64,000 bases of DNA from Planctomycetota bacterium (GTDB lineage Bacteria > Planctomycetota > Planctomycetia > Pirellulales > PLA5): NCBI GenBank assembly GCA_003576845.1, contig QEVJ01000013.1, positions 1 to 64,000 on the forward strand. Reading direction: 5' to 3'. The position numbers and the translations under genes were made by a program. Below the pieces are notes generated by a model that saw only the letters and a list, made by a program, of their open reading frames with translations, was not told the DNA's origin and searched no databases. This document shows positions 20,749 through 31,000 of the stretch, piece after piece (within the stretch, counting starts at the first letter, position 1; every line of letters begins with the position of its first letter).

Positions 20749-20985
20749 TCAAGCCACCTCGACTGCGTCGATCATGTGCAGTACGCCGGGCACCCGGCGG
20801 CAGCATTGCACCGCGAGTTGCCGCTCGTAGAACGACCTGACGCAGCCGCTGAGCGTGACGATGCCCTGGGCCACGTCGACGTGCAGCCGCTTAAGCGTAG
20901 GCCGTTGATTGCGGGAAAGCTCCGATTGTAGGCGGCTTTCCAGTTCCAGGTCGGCATCGACGTAAGCGGGGCGATCGGCCAACAT
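20749..20985 (-). CDS. Small BON-domain protein
   Basis: 78 residues from ATG 20985, fixed by a very strong Shine-Dalgarno sequence (AAAGGAGGAG, six bases upstream). The whole protein is one BON domain: an alpha helix (DADLELESRLQSELSRNQRP) and the beta part LHVDVAQGIVTLSGCVRSFY with the conserved Gly in V-x-L-x-G, then a closing helix-strand (VPGVLHMIDAVEV). BON domains bind phospholipid or other ligands, often in the periplasm, but no signal peptide is present here, so this one is probably cytosolic. It lies downstream of the PII gene in the same direction with about 95 bases between. Confidence 0.85.
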   Translation of the reverse strand: MLADRPAYVDADLELESRLQSELSRNQRPTLKRLHVDVAQGIVTLSGCVRSFYERQLAVQCCRRVPGVLHMIDAVEVA

Positions 20986-20990
20986 GACGG

Positions 20991-21000
20991 CTCCTCCTTT
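20991..21000 (-). promoter_or_regulatory. Strong Shine-Dalgarno sequence of the BON gene
   Basis: AAAGGAGGAG on the minus strand, spaced five bases from the ATG. It decides the start against an upstream in-frame ATG at 21081. Confidence 0.85.
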
Positions 21001-21081
21001 GGGCGGCCACGGGATCCCGGGCAAATACCAACTCGATTTCAAAACACGAGAGCCGTTCCGCCGCGGCTGCGACTCGTTCAC

Positions 21082-21985
<904 letters not shown>

Positions 21986-23428
21986 CTACGTCAACCCGCC
22001 GACCGGCTCGCCGTAAAAGACGTGGTGCGGGCGGTCGACCTCGTCCCGCCACACCGCTGTCGCCGGAAGGCCCAAGGCCCGATAGATCGTCGCCGCCATG
22101 TTCTCCGGCAGTTGGGGATCGCCGGCCGGATGGCCGCCGAGCTTGTCCGAGCTGCCGACGACGGTTCCGCCGCGAACGCCGCCGCCTGCGAAAAAGACCG
22201 TCTGCACCGCGCCCCAGTGGTCGCGGCCCGGCAGTTTGGCCTTGGGAAGGCTGAAAATCTTTGGCGTGCGGCCGAATTCGCCCCCCATCACCACAAGCGT
22301 GCTTTCAAGCAGCCCTCGATCCGCCAAGTCGTCGAGCAGAGCCGAAACCGCGCGGTCCATCGGCGGCAGCAGAAAGTTCTTGAGGTTCGGAAAGGCGTTC
22401 TGGTGCGTATCCCAGGTCTCGTTGTTCCCCAAATTGACCTGCACGAGGCTCACGCCCGCCTCGACGAGTTGTCGGGCCATTAGCAGCGACCAACCGAACG
22501 AATTGCGGCCGTAACGCTCCTGCGTCCTTTCGTCGGCCGCCGTGACGTCGAACGCCCGCTGGGTTGTCGGATCGTTGAGCAAGCCGATGGCCGATTGCCG
22601 GTGGCGATCGAACTGCTCGCTTTCGGCCGCCGCATCCCAATCGCGCCGCTGGCGGTTGAGATGCTCGACGAGCGCAAGCCGATCGACGAATCGCCCGCGA
22701 GCCAAGCCGTGCGGCAAGGTCAGGTTCGGGGCCTGGAAGCGGATTTTCGAGTCTTCGCGGCCCCGTTCGTGGTGAAACTCATATTCGCCGTACGCCCCGT
22801 AAGTCTTGGCGTTGTACGGCACGGCCTCGGTGAACCACGGGTCGCGCCGCGCGCCCATCTGGCCGGCAAACTGGCCCGGAATCACCCGGCCCGTGTTGTG
22901 GACGAGCCGTTCCGGCAGCACGACGGCCGGCGGCAGGTTGTTCGCGGGCGGCAGCATGGCGCCGGCCACCGCCGCGATCGACGGCCAGTCGCTCGGCTTC
23001 GGCCGGTTCGGATCGAACGCCGGCGGCCGCTCGCTCCGGCCGCTGAGCATCACCATGTGTCCGTCGGAGTGCTCGTTGTACGGATGCGTGAGCGAGCGGA
23101 CGAGCGCCCAACGATCGCTCCGTTCGGCCAGCATCGGCAGATGCTCGCAGACGTGAATACCCGGCGTCCGCGTGGCGATCGGCCGGAACTCGCCGCGGAC
23201 GTTATCCGGCGCGTCGGGCTTCGGGTCGAAGCTGTCGTGTTGGGCGAGTCCGCCGGAGAGAAAGATGTAGATGACGGCCTTCGCCCGAGGCTTCGCATCG
23301 GTCGCCGCAGCCGCGCGAAGCGGCGCCAGGTGGTTCATGCCCAGGCCGAGCAGCCCGATCGCGCCGGCTTCGATCGCGGCGCGGCGGCTCAGCCGCGGGT
23401 GCGCGAAAGGTAAGGCGGCGCGGGACAT
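21986..23428 (-). CDS. DUF1501 family protein, Tat-exported
   Basis: 480 residues. It starts with a twin-arginine-type signal (SRRAAIEAGAIGLLGLG) and continues with the DUF1501 pattern: AVIYIFLSGGLAQHDSFDPKPDAP, then RWALVRSLTHPYNEHSDGH, and near the end VVMGGEFGRTPKI. DUF1501 proteins have an alkaline phosphatase/sulfatase-like fold but lack a proven reaction. In planctomycetes they are usually encoded with a DUF1549/DUF1553 (PSD1) cytochrome partner; no such gene lies next to this one, making it a stand-alone copy. Confidence 0.9.
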   Translation of the reverse strand: MSRAALPFAHPRLSRRAAIEAGAIGLLGLGMNHLAPLRAAAATDAKPRAKAVIYIFLSGGLAQHDSFDPKPDAPDNVRGEFRPIATRTPGIHVCEHLPMLAERSDRWALVRSLTHPYNEHSDGHMVMLSGRSERPPAFDPNRPKPSDWPSIAAVAGAMLPPANNLPPAVVLPERLVHNTGRVIPGQFAGQMGARRDPWFTEAVPYNAKTYGAYGEYEFHHERGREDSKIRFQAPNLTLPHGLARGRFVDRLALVEHLNRQRRDWDAAAESEQFDRHRQSAIGLLNDPTTQRAFDVTAADERTQERYGRNSFGWSLLMARQLVEAGVSLVQVNLGNNETWDTHQNAFPNLKNFLLPPMDRAVSALLDDLADRGLLESTLVVMGGEFGRTPKIFSLPKAKLPGRDHWGAVQTVFFAGGGVRGGTVVGSSDKLGGHPAGDPQLPENMAATIYRALGLPATAVWRDEVDRPHHVFYGEPVGGLT

Positions 23429-23583
23429 GGCACTTCCCTCGCGGCGCGGGCGAAAGAGCGAGACAACGATACGACGCCGGCTCGGCGCGAACGGATCAAA
23501 CGCATCGAAAACCGCTTACGCTTCGCGGCTATCGTAATCGCGCCGCCAACCGCCGGTCAAGCTGCCAGCTCGCTCGTCGCCCT

Positions 23584-23862
23584 TCACGAAACCGTCGCCC
23601 GCCGCGATCCGCCCAAGTCGAGCGTGGCCGTCAGCACCATCACCGCCAGCAAGACGCTGGACAGCAGCCAGAACGTCGTGTTCACGGCAAGCGCCGCGAC
23701 GTTGGCCATGCCAGCCAGTGCCAGAAGGCCGTAGAACACCGCGTAGAGGATGCCCGGCGAACGCATCGCGGCCGCGGAGCGGGCAAGGCAGGCGCTGCCG
23801 ATGCCCGCGGTCTGAATAATGGCGAGCAACACGACAAACGTCTTCGGATCGGCGTTCCACAT
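23584..23862 (-). CDS. Small predicted membrane protein
   Basis: 92 residues from ATG 23862 (or 97 from ATG 23877). Three hydrophobic segments: TFVVLLAIIQTAGIGSACLA, ILYAVFYGLLALAGMANVAA and TTFWLLSSVLLAVMVLTATL. No family is recognised. Upstream sequence in the same frame is Arg-rich and not convincing. Composition and three clean membrane segments suggest a real gene, but the start is unsure. Confidence 0.55.
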   Translation of the reverse strand: MWNADPKTFVVLLAIIQTAGIGSACLARSAAAMRSPGILYAVFYGLLALAGMANVAALAVNTTFWLLSSVLLAVMVLTATLDLGGSRRATVS

Positions 23863-23877
23863 GGCGTTGGGTCCCAT

Positions 23878-24286
23878 CCCTGGGATGCGAGAAACTGGGT
23901 CTGCCCGACGAGTCGCGGCCGATCGCTTCCTGCGCGGCCACGGGGAAAGCGTCGGCAAGAGCGAGCGGCGTGCCAAAGCTCCGTAGCTCCCGCCAGGCCG
24001 ATCCCCCGGCACGCACGCAACGCCAGCCACGACTTGAACTTGCGCCGCATCTCGATGAGCAACGCATCGCCGCTTCGCGGTCCGCATCGAACCGTCAGAA
24101 TTACCGCCGCCCTGCATTTTCTACAATTCCCGCCGCTCCCGCCGCCCCAAGCAAACACCGCAACCCGCAAGGTCACACGCCACCATCAAGTTCTCTAACC
24201 TCCAACCTCTAACCTCCAACCTCTAACCTCCAACCTCTAACCTCCAACCTCCAACCTCCAACCTCTAACCTCCAACCTCCCGCCGG
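23878..24286. other. Spacer with heptanucleotide tandem array
   Basis: About 400 bases between the small membrane protein gene and queE. The right part is the heptamer array at 24193-24276; nothing else was recognised. Confidence 0.5.
24193..24276. repeat. Heptanucleotide tandem array, 12 units of CTCTAAC/CTCCAAC
   Basis: Twelve 7-base units in perfect register, alternating mostly between CTCTAAC and CTCCAAC, ending six to ten bases from the queE stop codon. No spacers of CRISPR type. Copy number is likely unstable through slippage. Confidence 0.92.
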
Positions 24287-24973
24287 CTAAGTCCCCCGAA
24301 CCAGCCCGAACCATTCGATATGCTTCCGCGGGCAGAACACTAACCCGTGCGCCTCGCACAGTGGCGCCATCCAGGCTTCGTGTTGGGCCAGCGTCGCCGG
24401 GTCGACGCCCTGCGGCATGAGCGTCGCCCGGCCGCGGTCGATCTCGGGAAACTCGTCCAGATACCGCAGCACGTCCTCCGCATCCTCCGGCGAGTCGACG
24501 ACGAACTTGAATTGATACGCAAACTCCGCCACGAGCCGCCGAATCACGTCCGGCGCATGCCGCGTCCGCTCGTGACGCCGCCGCCACCGCGGGTCGCGCT
24601 CCGCTGCCGGCGTCGAGTTGGCGCGCTTCGGACTGATCGACATCAAGTCGCACGCCACGGGCAGATACAGCGTGCCCGCGGTCTCGATCGTGATATGCCG
24701 CCCCCGCGCGGAAAGCTGCTCGCTAAGCGGAATCAACTCGGCGAACAGCATCGGCTCGCCGCCGGTCAGCACGACGTGCCGCGCGTCCCACTCTTCGCAC
24801 TCGGCCAGAATCTCATCGACGGTCAAATCCTGCCCTTCGGGGTTCCACGACGTGTACGGCGTATCGCAGAACCAGCACCGCAAGTTGCAACCGCTCGCGC
24901 GCACGAACACGCTGTCGGTTCCGGTCAGGAACCCTTCGCCTTGGACACTACGGTAGATTTCGGAGATTTGCAC
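24287..24973 (-). CDS. queE: 7-carboxy-7-deazaguanine synthase QueE
   Basis: 228 residues from a GTG start. Radical SAM enzyme that converts 6-carboxytetrahydropterin to 7-carboxy-7-deazaguanine in queuosine precursor synthesis. The start ISEIYRSVQGEGFLTGTDSV is the QueE substrate-binding signature. Cys29, Cys33 and Cys36 (CNLRCWFC) form the Cx3Cx2C iron-sulfur motif, and VVLTGGEPML carries the SAM-binding GGEP. Near the end LVFCPRKHIEWFG is typical of the longer QueE subgroup. It follows the Gfo/Idh/MocA gene by only six bases on the same strand, so the two are probably cotranscribed although their functions look unrelated. No queC, queD or queF is nearby. Confidence 0.95.
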   Translation of the reverse strand: MQISEIYRSVQGEGFLTGTDSVFVRASGCNLRCWFCDTPYTSWNPEGQDLTVDEILAECEEWDARHVVLTGGEPMLFAELIPLSEQLSARGRHITIETAGTLYLPVACDLMSISPKRANSTPAAERDPRWRRRHERTRHAPDVIRRLVAEFAYQFKFVVDSPEDAEDVLRYLDEFPEIDRGRATLMPQGVDPATLAQHEAWMAPLCEAHGLVFCPRKHIEWFGLVRGT

Positions 24974-24979
24974 GGTTTC

Positions 24980-26281
24980 TCAGAAGGTCGGATACACCCA
25001 CGGCGAGCGATACTCGCGCCGCAGCAGCTTGTTCGCCGCTTCGTCGCCGACGACTCGCTCCTTTTCGCCGTCCCATGCGACGCTCCGCCCCAATTTTAGC
25101 GCGAGCATGCCCAACAGGCTCATATTCGTCGAGCGGTGGCCGATTTCGATATCGGAGACCGGGCGGCGTTTGGCCTCGATCGCATCCAGAAAATCGGCGA
25201 ACAGCTCGCGGATGTTCTGCTGATCCGGTTCGTTGAGCTTCGGGTCCTCGTGGACGATCTTGCCGGATTTCGACGACGGATAAAACGTCCACCCGTCGAG
25301 CCAGCCCATGTGAAATGTCCCCTTCGTGCCGTAAAAATAGCAGCCGATGCTGTGTTTCTCGGCGTTGTTGTCGGCGTATTGGCGATGCTCCCAACAGGCC
25401 GAGAACGACTCGAACTCGAACGACGTGATTTGCGTGTCCGGCGCGTCGGTCGAATCGCGTTTGATGTGCCGGCCACCGACGCTGGACACCTTGCGCGGAA
25501 ACTTCTCCTCGGTCCACCACAGAATCTGGTCCATCCAGTGGATGCCCCAGTCGCCGAGCGTGCCGTTGGCGTAGTTGAGAAAGTTGCGAAAGCCCTTGGG
25601 ATGAATCGCCGGATTGAACGGCCGCAGCGGCGCGGGGCCGCACCACATGTCCCAGTCGAGTCCCTTGGGCGGCTCCGCGTCGGGCGTTTTCTCGCCGGCG
25701 TCGCCCGGATAGTGGACGAAGGCCCGAACCATGCCGATCTTGCCGGCGTGGCCTTCCTTCAAAAACTTCTGGCCCGACACGTTGTGCGGCGAGACGCGGC
25801 GATGCGTGCCCACCTGCACGACCCTGTCCGCGTCGCGGGCCGCCTTGATCATCGCCCGGCCTTCGCCGATCGTGTGCCCCACCGGCTTCTCGACGTACAC
25901 GTGCGCGCCCGATTGCACCGCGGCGATCGTAATCAGCGGATGCCAATGGTCCGGCGTGCCGATGATGACGATCTCGGGCTTCTGCTCCTTGAGCACGTCG
26001 CGGAAGTCGCGGTAGTGCTTGGGCTGGTCGCTGGTGACTTTGCCAATGTCGGCGGCGCAAATCTTGAGTTGGTTCTCGTCGACGTCGCAGAGCGCGACAA
26101 GTTCGCATTGCTCGCTCCGCATCGCCTCGCGAAGGATGTTCGTGCCCCACCACCCGCTGCCGATGAGCGCGGCGCGATAGCGCTTCGCGCGGCGGGCGGC
26201 ATGTACGGCGGGGCCAAGCAACGTCGCGCCGGTAGCCAGCGCGGCGGAAGTCGTCAAAAACTTGCGGCGATGGAGAGACAT
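24980..26281 (-). CDS. Gfo/Idh/MocA family oxidoreductase, Tat-exported
   Basis: 433 residues from ATG 26281, chosen because a twin-arginine signal follows at once (HRRKFLTTSAALATGATLLG). The NAD(P)-binding motif reads GSGWWG (41-46), and the catalytic EKPVGH motif (VYVEKPVGHTIGEG) is present. The C-terminal half is the substrate domain (WIHWMDQILWW-type segment GDWGIHWMDQILWW). The family oxidises sugars and related alcohols; exported forms are very common in planctomycetes. The substrate cannot be told. It is upstream of queE in the same direction. Confidence 0.92.
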   Translation of the reverse strand: MSLHRRKFLTTSAALATGATLLGPAVHAARRAKRYRAALIGSGWWGTNILREAMRSEQCELVALCDVDENQLKICAADIGKVTSDQPKHYRDFRDVLKEQKPEIVIIGTPDHWHPLITIAAVQSGAHVYVEKPVGHTIGEGRAMIKAARDADRVVQVGTHRRVSPHNVSGQKFLKEGHAGKIGMVRAFVHYPGDAGEKTPDAEPPKGLDWDMWCGPAPLRPFNPAIHPKGFRNFLNYANGTLGDWGIHWMDQILWWTEEKFPRKVSSVGGRHIKRDSTDAPDTQITSFEFESFSACWEHRQYADNNAEKHSIGCYFYGTKGTFHMGWLDGWTFYPSSKSGKIVHEDPKLNEPDQQNIRELFADFLDAIEAKRRPVSDIEIGHRSTNMSLLGMLALKLGRSVAWDGEKERVVGDEAANKLLRREYRSPWVYPTF

Positions 26282-27014
26282 GGGAGGACCTCTGGGCTCG
26301 CGACGTGAGCGAGACACACGTTTCGCTTCTTCGCCGATTTTCGTCTGCCGCGTTCGGCATGGCAAGCGGCGCAATGCGGGCGAAGTTCGGCCTTGCCCCA
26401 TTTTACATCCAGCACGGGCGCACGAAAAAAAATGCCCAATGCGGGTTGACGATTCTTCCGCGAGCCGCGTAGAACCACAAGATCGGATTGTCACGGAGGA
26501 TGCGGCGCGCCGGCCTGCTTCGCCGGGTGTCGCCGCAACGCAAGGGCTGCCCTCTAGCCAATAAGGGCTCTCATGTGAATCGGACGCGAACGCGATTCCG
26601 CTGTGTTGCGGCTTCCTGCTAAGGATGCTGGCGACGCGGCTGCACCCCGAGGAGTCTCATCCGGTGCGGCCGGAAGCGGATTTGCCTTCGCCCAAAGCAC
26701 ATCCCCAGTTTCTCGCCCCGACCGTGGGCATCGTTCGTCGCTTCGTCGCCGGCGCCTCGCGCAGCATCCCGTAACGTAGGACCGATTTCCAAATCCGTCC
26801 GATCGGGACGGCCGCGCGACCGCAGCACGATTGCGCCGCGATGCACCCGTGGTCCGAACGCGGCCGCGCTCCAAGTTCGCAGTCCGCGGATCGTTGCAGT
26901 CATCGTCGCACATTTCTCGTTACGCCTCACCCTTTGACGCTCCGGCGCGCGCGGAGTGCGCCGGTCGGTCGTTGCCACATTCGAACTTTCGCAACTCTCG
27001 TAGCAAAGGTGCTG
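26282..27014. other. Long divergent spacer, nothing firmly recognised
   Basis: 733 bases between the leftward oxidoreductase gene and the rightward PEP-CTERM gene. Open frames here are Arg-rich and not protein-like. Promoters for both genes must lie here. No repeat or RNA gene was recognised. Confidence 0.4.
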
Positions 27015-27926
27015 ATGATTATGAAAACCCGACTTTTCTCCCGCCAACGTGGTCTGTCGTCGCTTGCCCGTCGCGTTGCCGCAGCCATCGTTGCCGCGTC
27101 GGCCGCGAGCGCGTCCCCCGCGTCGGCTACGCTCATCACGCTCGAAAACTTCAACGCCGTCGCCGAATTCGCCACCGAATCCAGCGACGCGCCGGCCACC
27201 AAGGGCCTGTACTCTTGGAAGGTCGACGGCGTCGAGCACATCACGCAGCAATGGTTCTGGTATCGCGCCGGGACGACCGGCGGCGAACGGCCGATCGACA
27301 CGCTGACGCCAGTGCAGGCCGTTACGCTCGACGTCGACGGCACGCCCGGCCAGGACGCGCTCTTGTTGCGCTATCGCGACTCGGCCGCCACGTTCGAGGT
27401 GTCGGTGCGCTACACGCTCACCGGCGGCGCTACGAGCAGCGGCGGGGCAAGCCTCGAAGAAGTCATCCGCGTCGTCAATCTCACCGACAACCCGATCGAC
27501 TTCAGTATGTTCCAATACGTCGACTTCGACCTCAACGGCACGGCGGCCGACGACACGGTGTCGCTTTCGGGCACGCCGATCAACACCGCCTTGCAGGTCG
27601 ACCCGTTCGCGGAGATTTCTGAAACGGTCGTCACGCCGCCGCCGACGCGGTACGAGGTCAGCGAGTTCGGCGTGGCCGGGAGTTTGGAAGAGCGGCTCAA
27701 CGATGGCTTGCCGACGACGCTGGCCAACACCCTCGGGCCGCTTACCAACGCCGACGCCACGTGGGCATTCGAGTGGGACTTTCGGCTCGCCCCGCGCGGT
27801 TCGTACTTGATCAGCAAGAACAAGTCGCTCCGCGGCACGGTCGCCGTGCCGGAGCCGCGGTCGCTGTTGCTCGTGGGGCTGGCGATGTTGCCCTTCGTCG
27901 CAATAGCCGTAGCGCGAGTCAAGTAA
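27015..27926 (+). CDS. PEP-CTERM sorted extracellular protein
   Basis: 303 residues from ATG 27015 (AAAGG six bases upstream; Met at 27021 is an alternative). Signal peptide ARRVAAAIVAASAASASPASA. The body is beta-rich with no enzyme motif (LITLENFNAVAEF; EEVIRVVNLTDNPIDFSMFQ). It ends VPEPRSLLLVGLAMLPFVAI then AVARVK, a PEP-CTERM signal: PEP motif, membrane helix, basic end. Exosortase would cut it and attach or release the protein at the surface. The function of the mature part is unknown. An R1 inverted pair follows the stop codon. Confidence 0.85.
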   Translation: MIMKTRLFSRQRGLSSLARRVAAAIVAASAASASPASATLITLENFNAVAEFATESSDAPATKGLYSWKVDGVEHITQQWFWYRAGTTGGERPIDTLTPVQAVTLDVDGTPGQDALLLRYRDSAATFEVSVRYTLTGGATSSGGASLEEVIRVVNLTDNPIDFSMFQYVDFDLNGTAADDTVSLSGTPINTALQVDPFAEISETVVTPPPTRYEVSEFGVAGSLEERLNDGLPTTLANTLGPLTNADATWAFEWDFRLAPRGSYLISKNKSLRGTVAVPEPRSLLLVGLAMLPFVAIAVARVK

Positions 27927-27930
27927 CAAC

Positions 27931-28019
27931 GTAGGGTGGGTCGAACGAAGTGAGGCCCACAGGAAATGACGTGAGTTTCGCGGTGGTTGGTGGGCCTCAC
28001 TTCGTTCGACCCACCCTAC
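27931..28019. repeat. R1 inverted pair with perfect 30-base arms
   Basis: The arms 27931-27960 and 27990-28019 are perfect reverse complements (GTAGGGTGGGTCGAACGAAG then TGAGGCCCAC) around a 29-base loop. It lies between the convergent PEP-CTERM and RND genes, where such a hairpin could end transcription from both sides (inference). Confidence 0.9.
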
Positions 28020-28042
28020 CGTTCTTCGCGCAGCCGCCAATG

Positions 28043-31000
28043 TCAAGCGCGCGAGCGGCGAATGAGCCAATACACGACGGGAATCACGAACAGCGTGAAC
28101 ACCGTCGACGCCAGCAGTCCGAAGATCAGCGACCATCCCAGGCCGGAAAAGATCGGATCGAGCGTGATCGGAATGCTCGACAGCATCGCCGCGCCGGCGG
28201 TAAGCAGAATCGGCCGCAACCGAACCACGCGGCTTTCGAGAATCGCGTCGAACAACGGCCGGCCGTGGCGCTCGGCGAGCTGCATGAAGTCGACGAGGAT
28301 GATCGAATCGCGCGTCACGATTCCGGACAGCGCAATCATGCCGATCATCGCCGTGGCGGTAAAAAACACGCTGTCGGCGTAGCCGCCCACGTCTTGTCCA
28401 AACATTGCGTTGAGCGCCCAAAAGCCCGGCATCACGCCGAGCACGGTCAGCGGAATGGCCAGCATGACGACGAGCGGAATCAAGAACGAGCCGGTCTGCG
28501 CGACGAGAATGATGTAGATCATCAGCATCGCCGCGCCGAACGCCAGGCCCAGGTCGCGGAACACGTCGAGCGTAATGTTCCATTCCCCTTCGCCGGAGAA
28601 TCGCACGTCGACGCCGTGGGGCACGCTCCAGGCGATCCCGCTGCCGTTGTCGAAGTAGGTTCGCGCGGCGACGGGTCGCGGCTCGGCATCGGCGACATAA
28701 CCGCTCTCCGCGGATAGCGTAGCTTGGGTCTTGGCGCGGTCGGCAGCGGAGACTTCGGCCCAGTCGATCCGGTCGGCTTGAATGTCGACCACGCATTCGG
28801 CCGGAGGCCGGCCCGCGCACTCACCCAAAACATACGCCACGCGCCGCAGGTTCTTGTGATAGATCGTCTGATCGACGCGGGTGGATCGCCAGGCGCCAAT
28901 TTCGGCGAGCGGCACGAGTTGGCCGACGCTTCCTTTCACCCGCAACAGCGACAGGGCTTGATGACTGGAACGATCGGCCCGTGGCAAACGGACGACGATC
29001 CGCAGCGGAGCACGCTCCCGTTCGACGCGCAGCGTTTCGTCGTTCGCCCCGCCCAGGGCAACGCGAATCGTCTCGGCCACGTCGGCCGCCGACACGCCGG
29101 CGAGCGCGGCTTTCTCTTGATCGACTTCGAAAACCAGCTTGGCGACGGCGGCCTCGCGGAAATCGTCGACATCCTCGACTCCCGGCTCGGCCCGCATCCG
29201 CCGCGCGACCGTGGCGGCCGCCGCGAGCAACTCGTCGTAGGTCTGATCCGGCCGGCCGTAAACCTCCGCGACGAGCGTGGCGAGCACCGGCGGACCGGGC
29301 GGAAGCTCGACGATTTGCAGCACGGCACCGTGGCGCTCGGCGAGCTTCGCCAGTGCATCGCGATGCCGCAAGCCGAGGGCGTGGCTCTGCTCGCGGCGAT
29401 GCTTCTTGCCCACCAGGTTCAGCCGCAACTCCGCCTGATGCGCGCCCCGGCGGAGGTAATAGTGCCGCACCAGGCCGTTGAAATCCATCGGGCTCGACAG
29501 GCCGACGTAGCTCGTGTAATCGGTCGCTTCCGGAATGCCGGCCACGTACCGCTCGAAGTCGGCGACGACCGCCGCCGTCCGTTCGAGCGTCGTTCCTTCC
29601 GGCATGTCGAGGACGAGCAGCAACTCGTTCTTGTTGTCGAACGGCAGCATCTTGAGCGGCACGGAGCGCGTGGCGGCAAGCCCCGCGGCCGCGGCGGTCA
29701 GCGCTGCCATCGCGAGCAAAAAGCCCCACGCGCGAAGCCGCGTGGCCAACAGCGGCGTCATCAGCGGGCGAAATACGCGGTACAAAAGCGATTGCTGCAC
29801 GACCTGCGGATCGTAGATTTCGTGCGCCGTGGTTTGCTCGGCGCTCCGTTCGCTGCTCGGCTCGCCGGTCGCGGGCGCGGCGGTGCTTACGCCGGTTGCT
29901 GGGCCGATGAATCGCCGCTTGAGCACGTGATACGTGAGCCACGGTGTGATCGTGAACGCCACGACCATCGACATCAGCATCGCGACAGGCACGTTGAGCG
30001 CCATCGGCGACATGTACGGTCCCATCATGCCGGTGATGAAGAACATCGGCAAAAAGCTGACGATCACGGCAAGCGTCGCGCTGATAAGCGGCGGGCGAAT
30101 CTCCGCCACTGCGGCCAGCACGATGTCGCGCGACGCTCGCCGCTTTTCCTCGAAGTGCCGGGCAATGTTCTCCACGTCCACGATCGGGTCGTCGACCAGC
30201 AGGCCCAGCGACAGGATCAGCGCGAACAGCGTCACGCGGTTGATCGTGTACCCCGCCAGCAGGTTCACGGCGAGCGTCAAACCGAACACGACGGGAATCG
30301 CCACGGCGACGATCAGCGCCTCGCGCCAGCCGAGGCTGATCGTGAGCAACGCAATCACGATCACGATCGCCACGCCAAGCGCCTCGACCAGTTCGTTCAC
30401 CTTCTCGTCGGCCGTGAGACCGTAGTTCCGCGTCACGACCACTTCGACGTCGTCGGGAACGACGTCCGCGCGAATCTGCTTGGCGGCCGCGAGCACGGCG
30501 TCGGCCACCGCAACCGCATTCGCCCCTTTTTGCTTCGAGATGGCGACCGTCACTGCCGGAATCGCGGGCGGCGGGTCCGACGTCGCGGCAACTTCCGTCG
30601 ACAATGGTCCGGCGAGCACCGTGCCGGGACTGCCCGCATGATCGGCAAACCCGCGGGCCATTCCCCAACCGTGCCGCACATAGCTCGTCGCTTCGGCGGG
30701 ACCATCGCGAACTTCAGCCACGTTGCCGAGCGCAACCGGCCGTTCGTTGAACACGCCGACGACGATTTCGCCCAGTTCGCGCGGGTCGCGGATCGTCGCG
30801 CCCGCATCGACCCGCGCCGTGGCGTCGCCGCGCGTGAATTCGCCCGCGGGAACGGTCACGTTCGCCCCCCGCAGCGCCCGGTGGACCTCGGCGGGAGTGA
30901 CGCTGTACGCCTGCAATCGCTCGGCGCCGAGTTCGATGCGAACTTCGCGCGGTTCGCCGCCGAATACCGCCGTGCGCGACACTTTCGGCACGACGGCCAG

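Noticed and set aside
24193-24276. Possible CRISPR array
   Set aside because: The 7-base units are directly adjacent with no spacers, and no cas gene is present; it is a simple tandem repeat.
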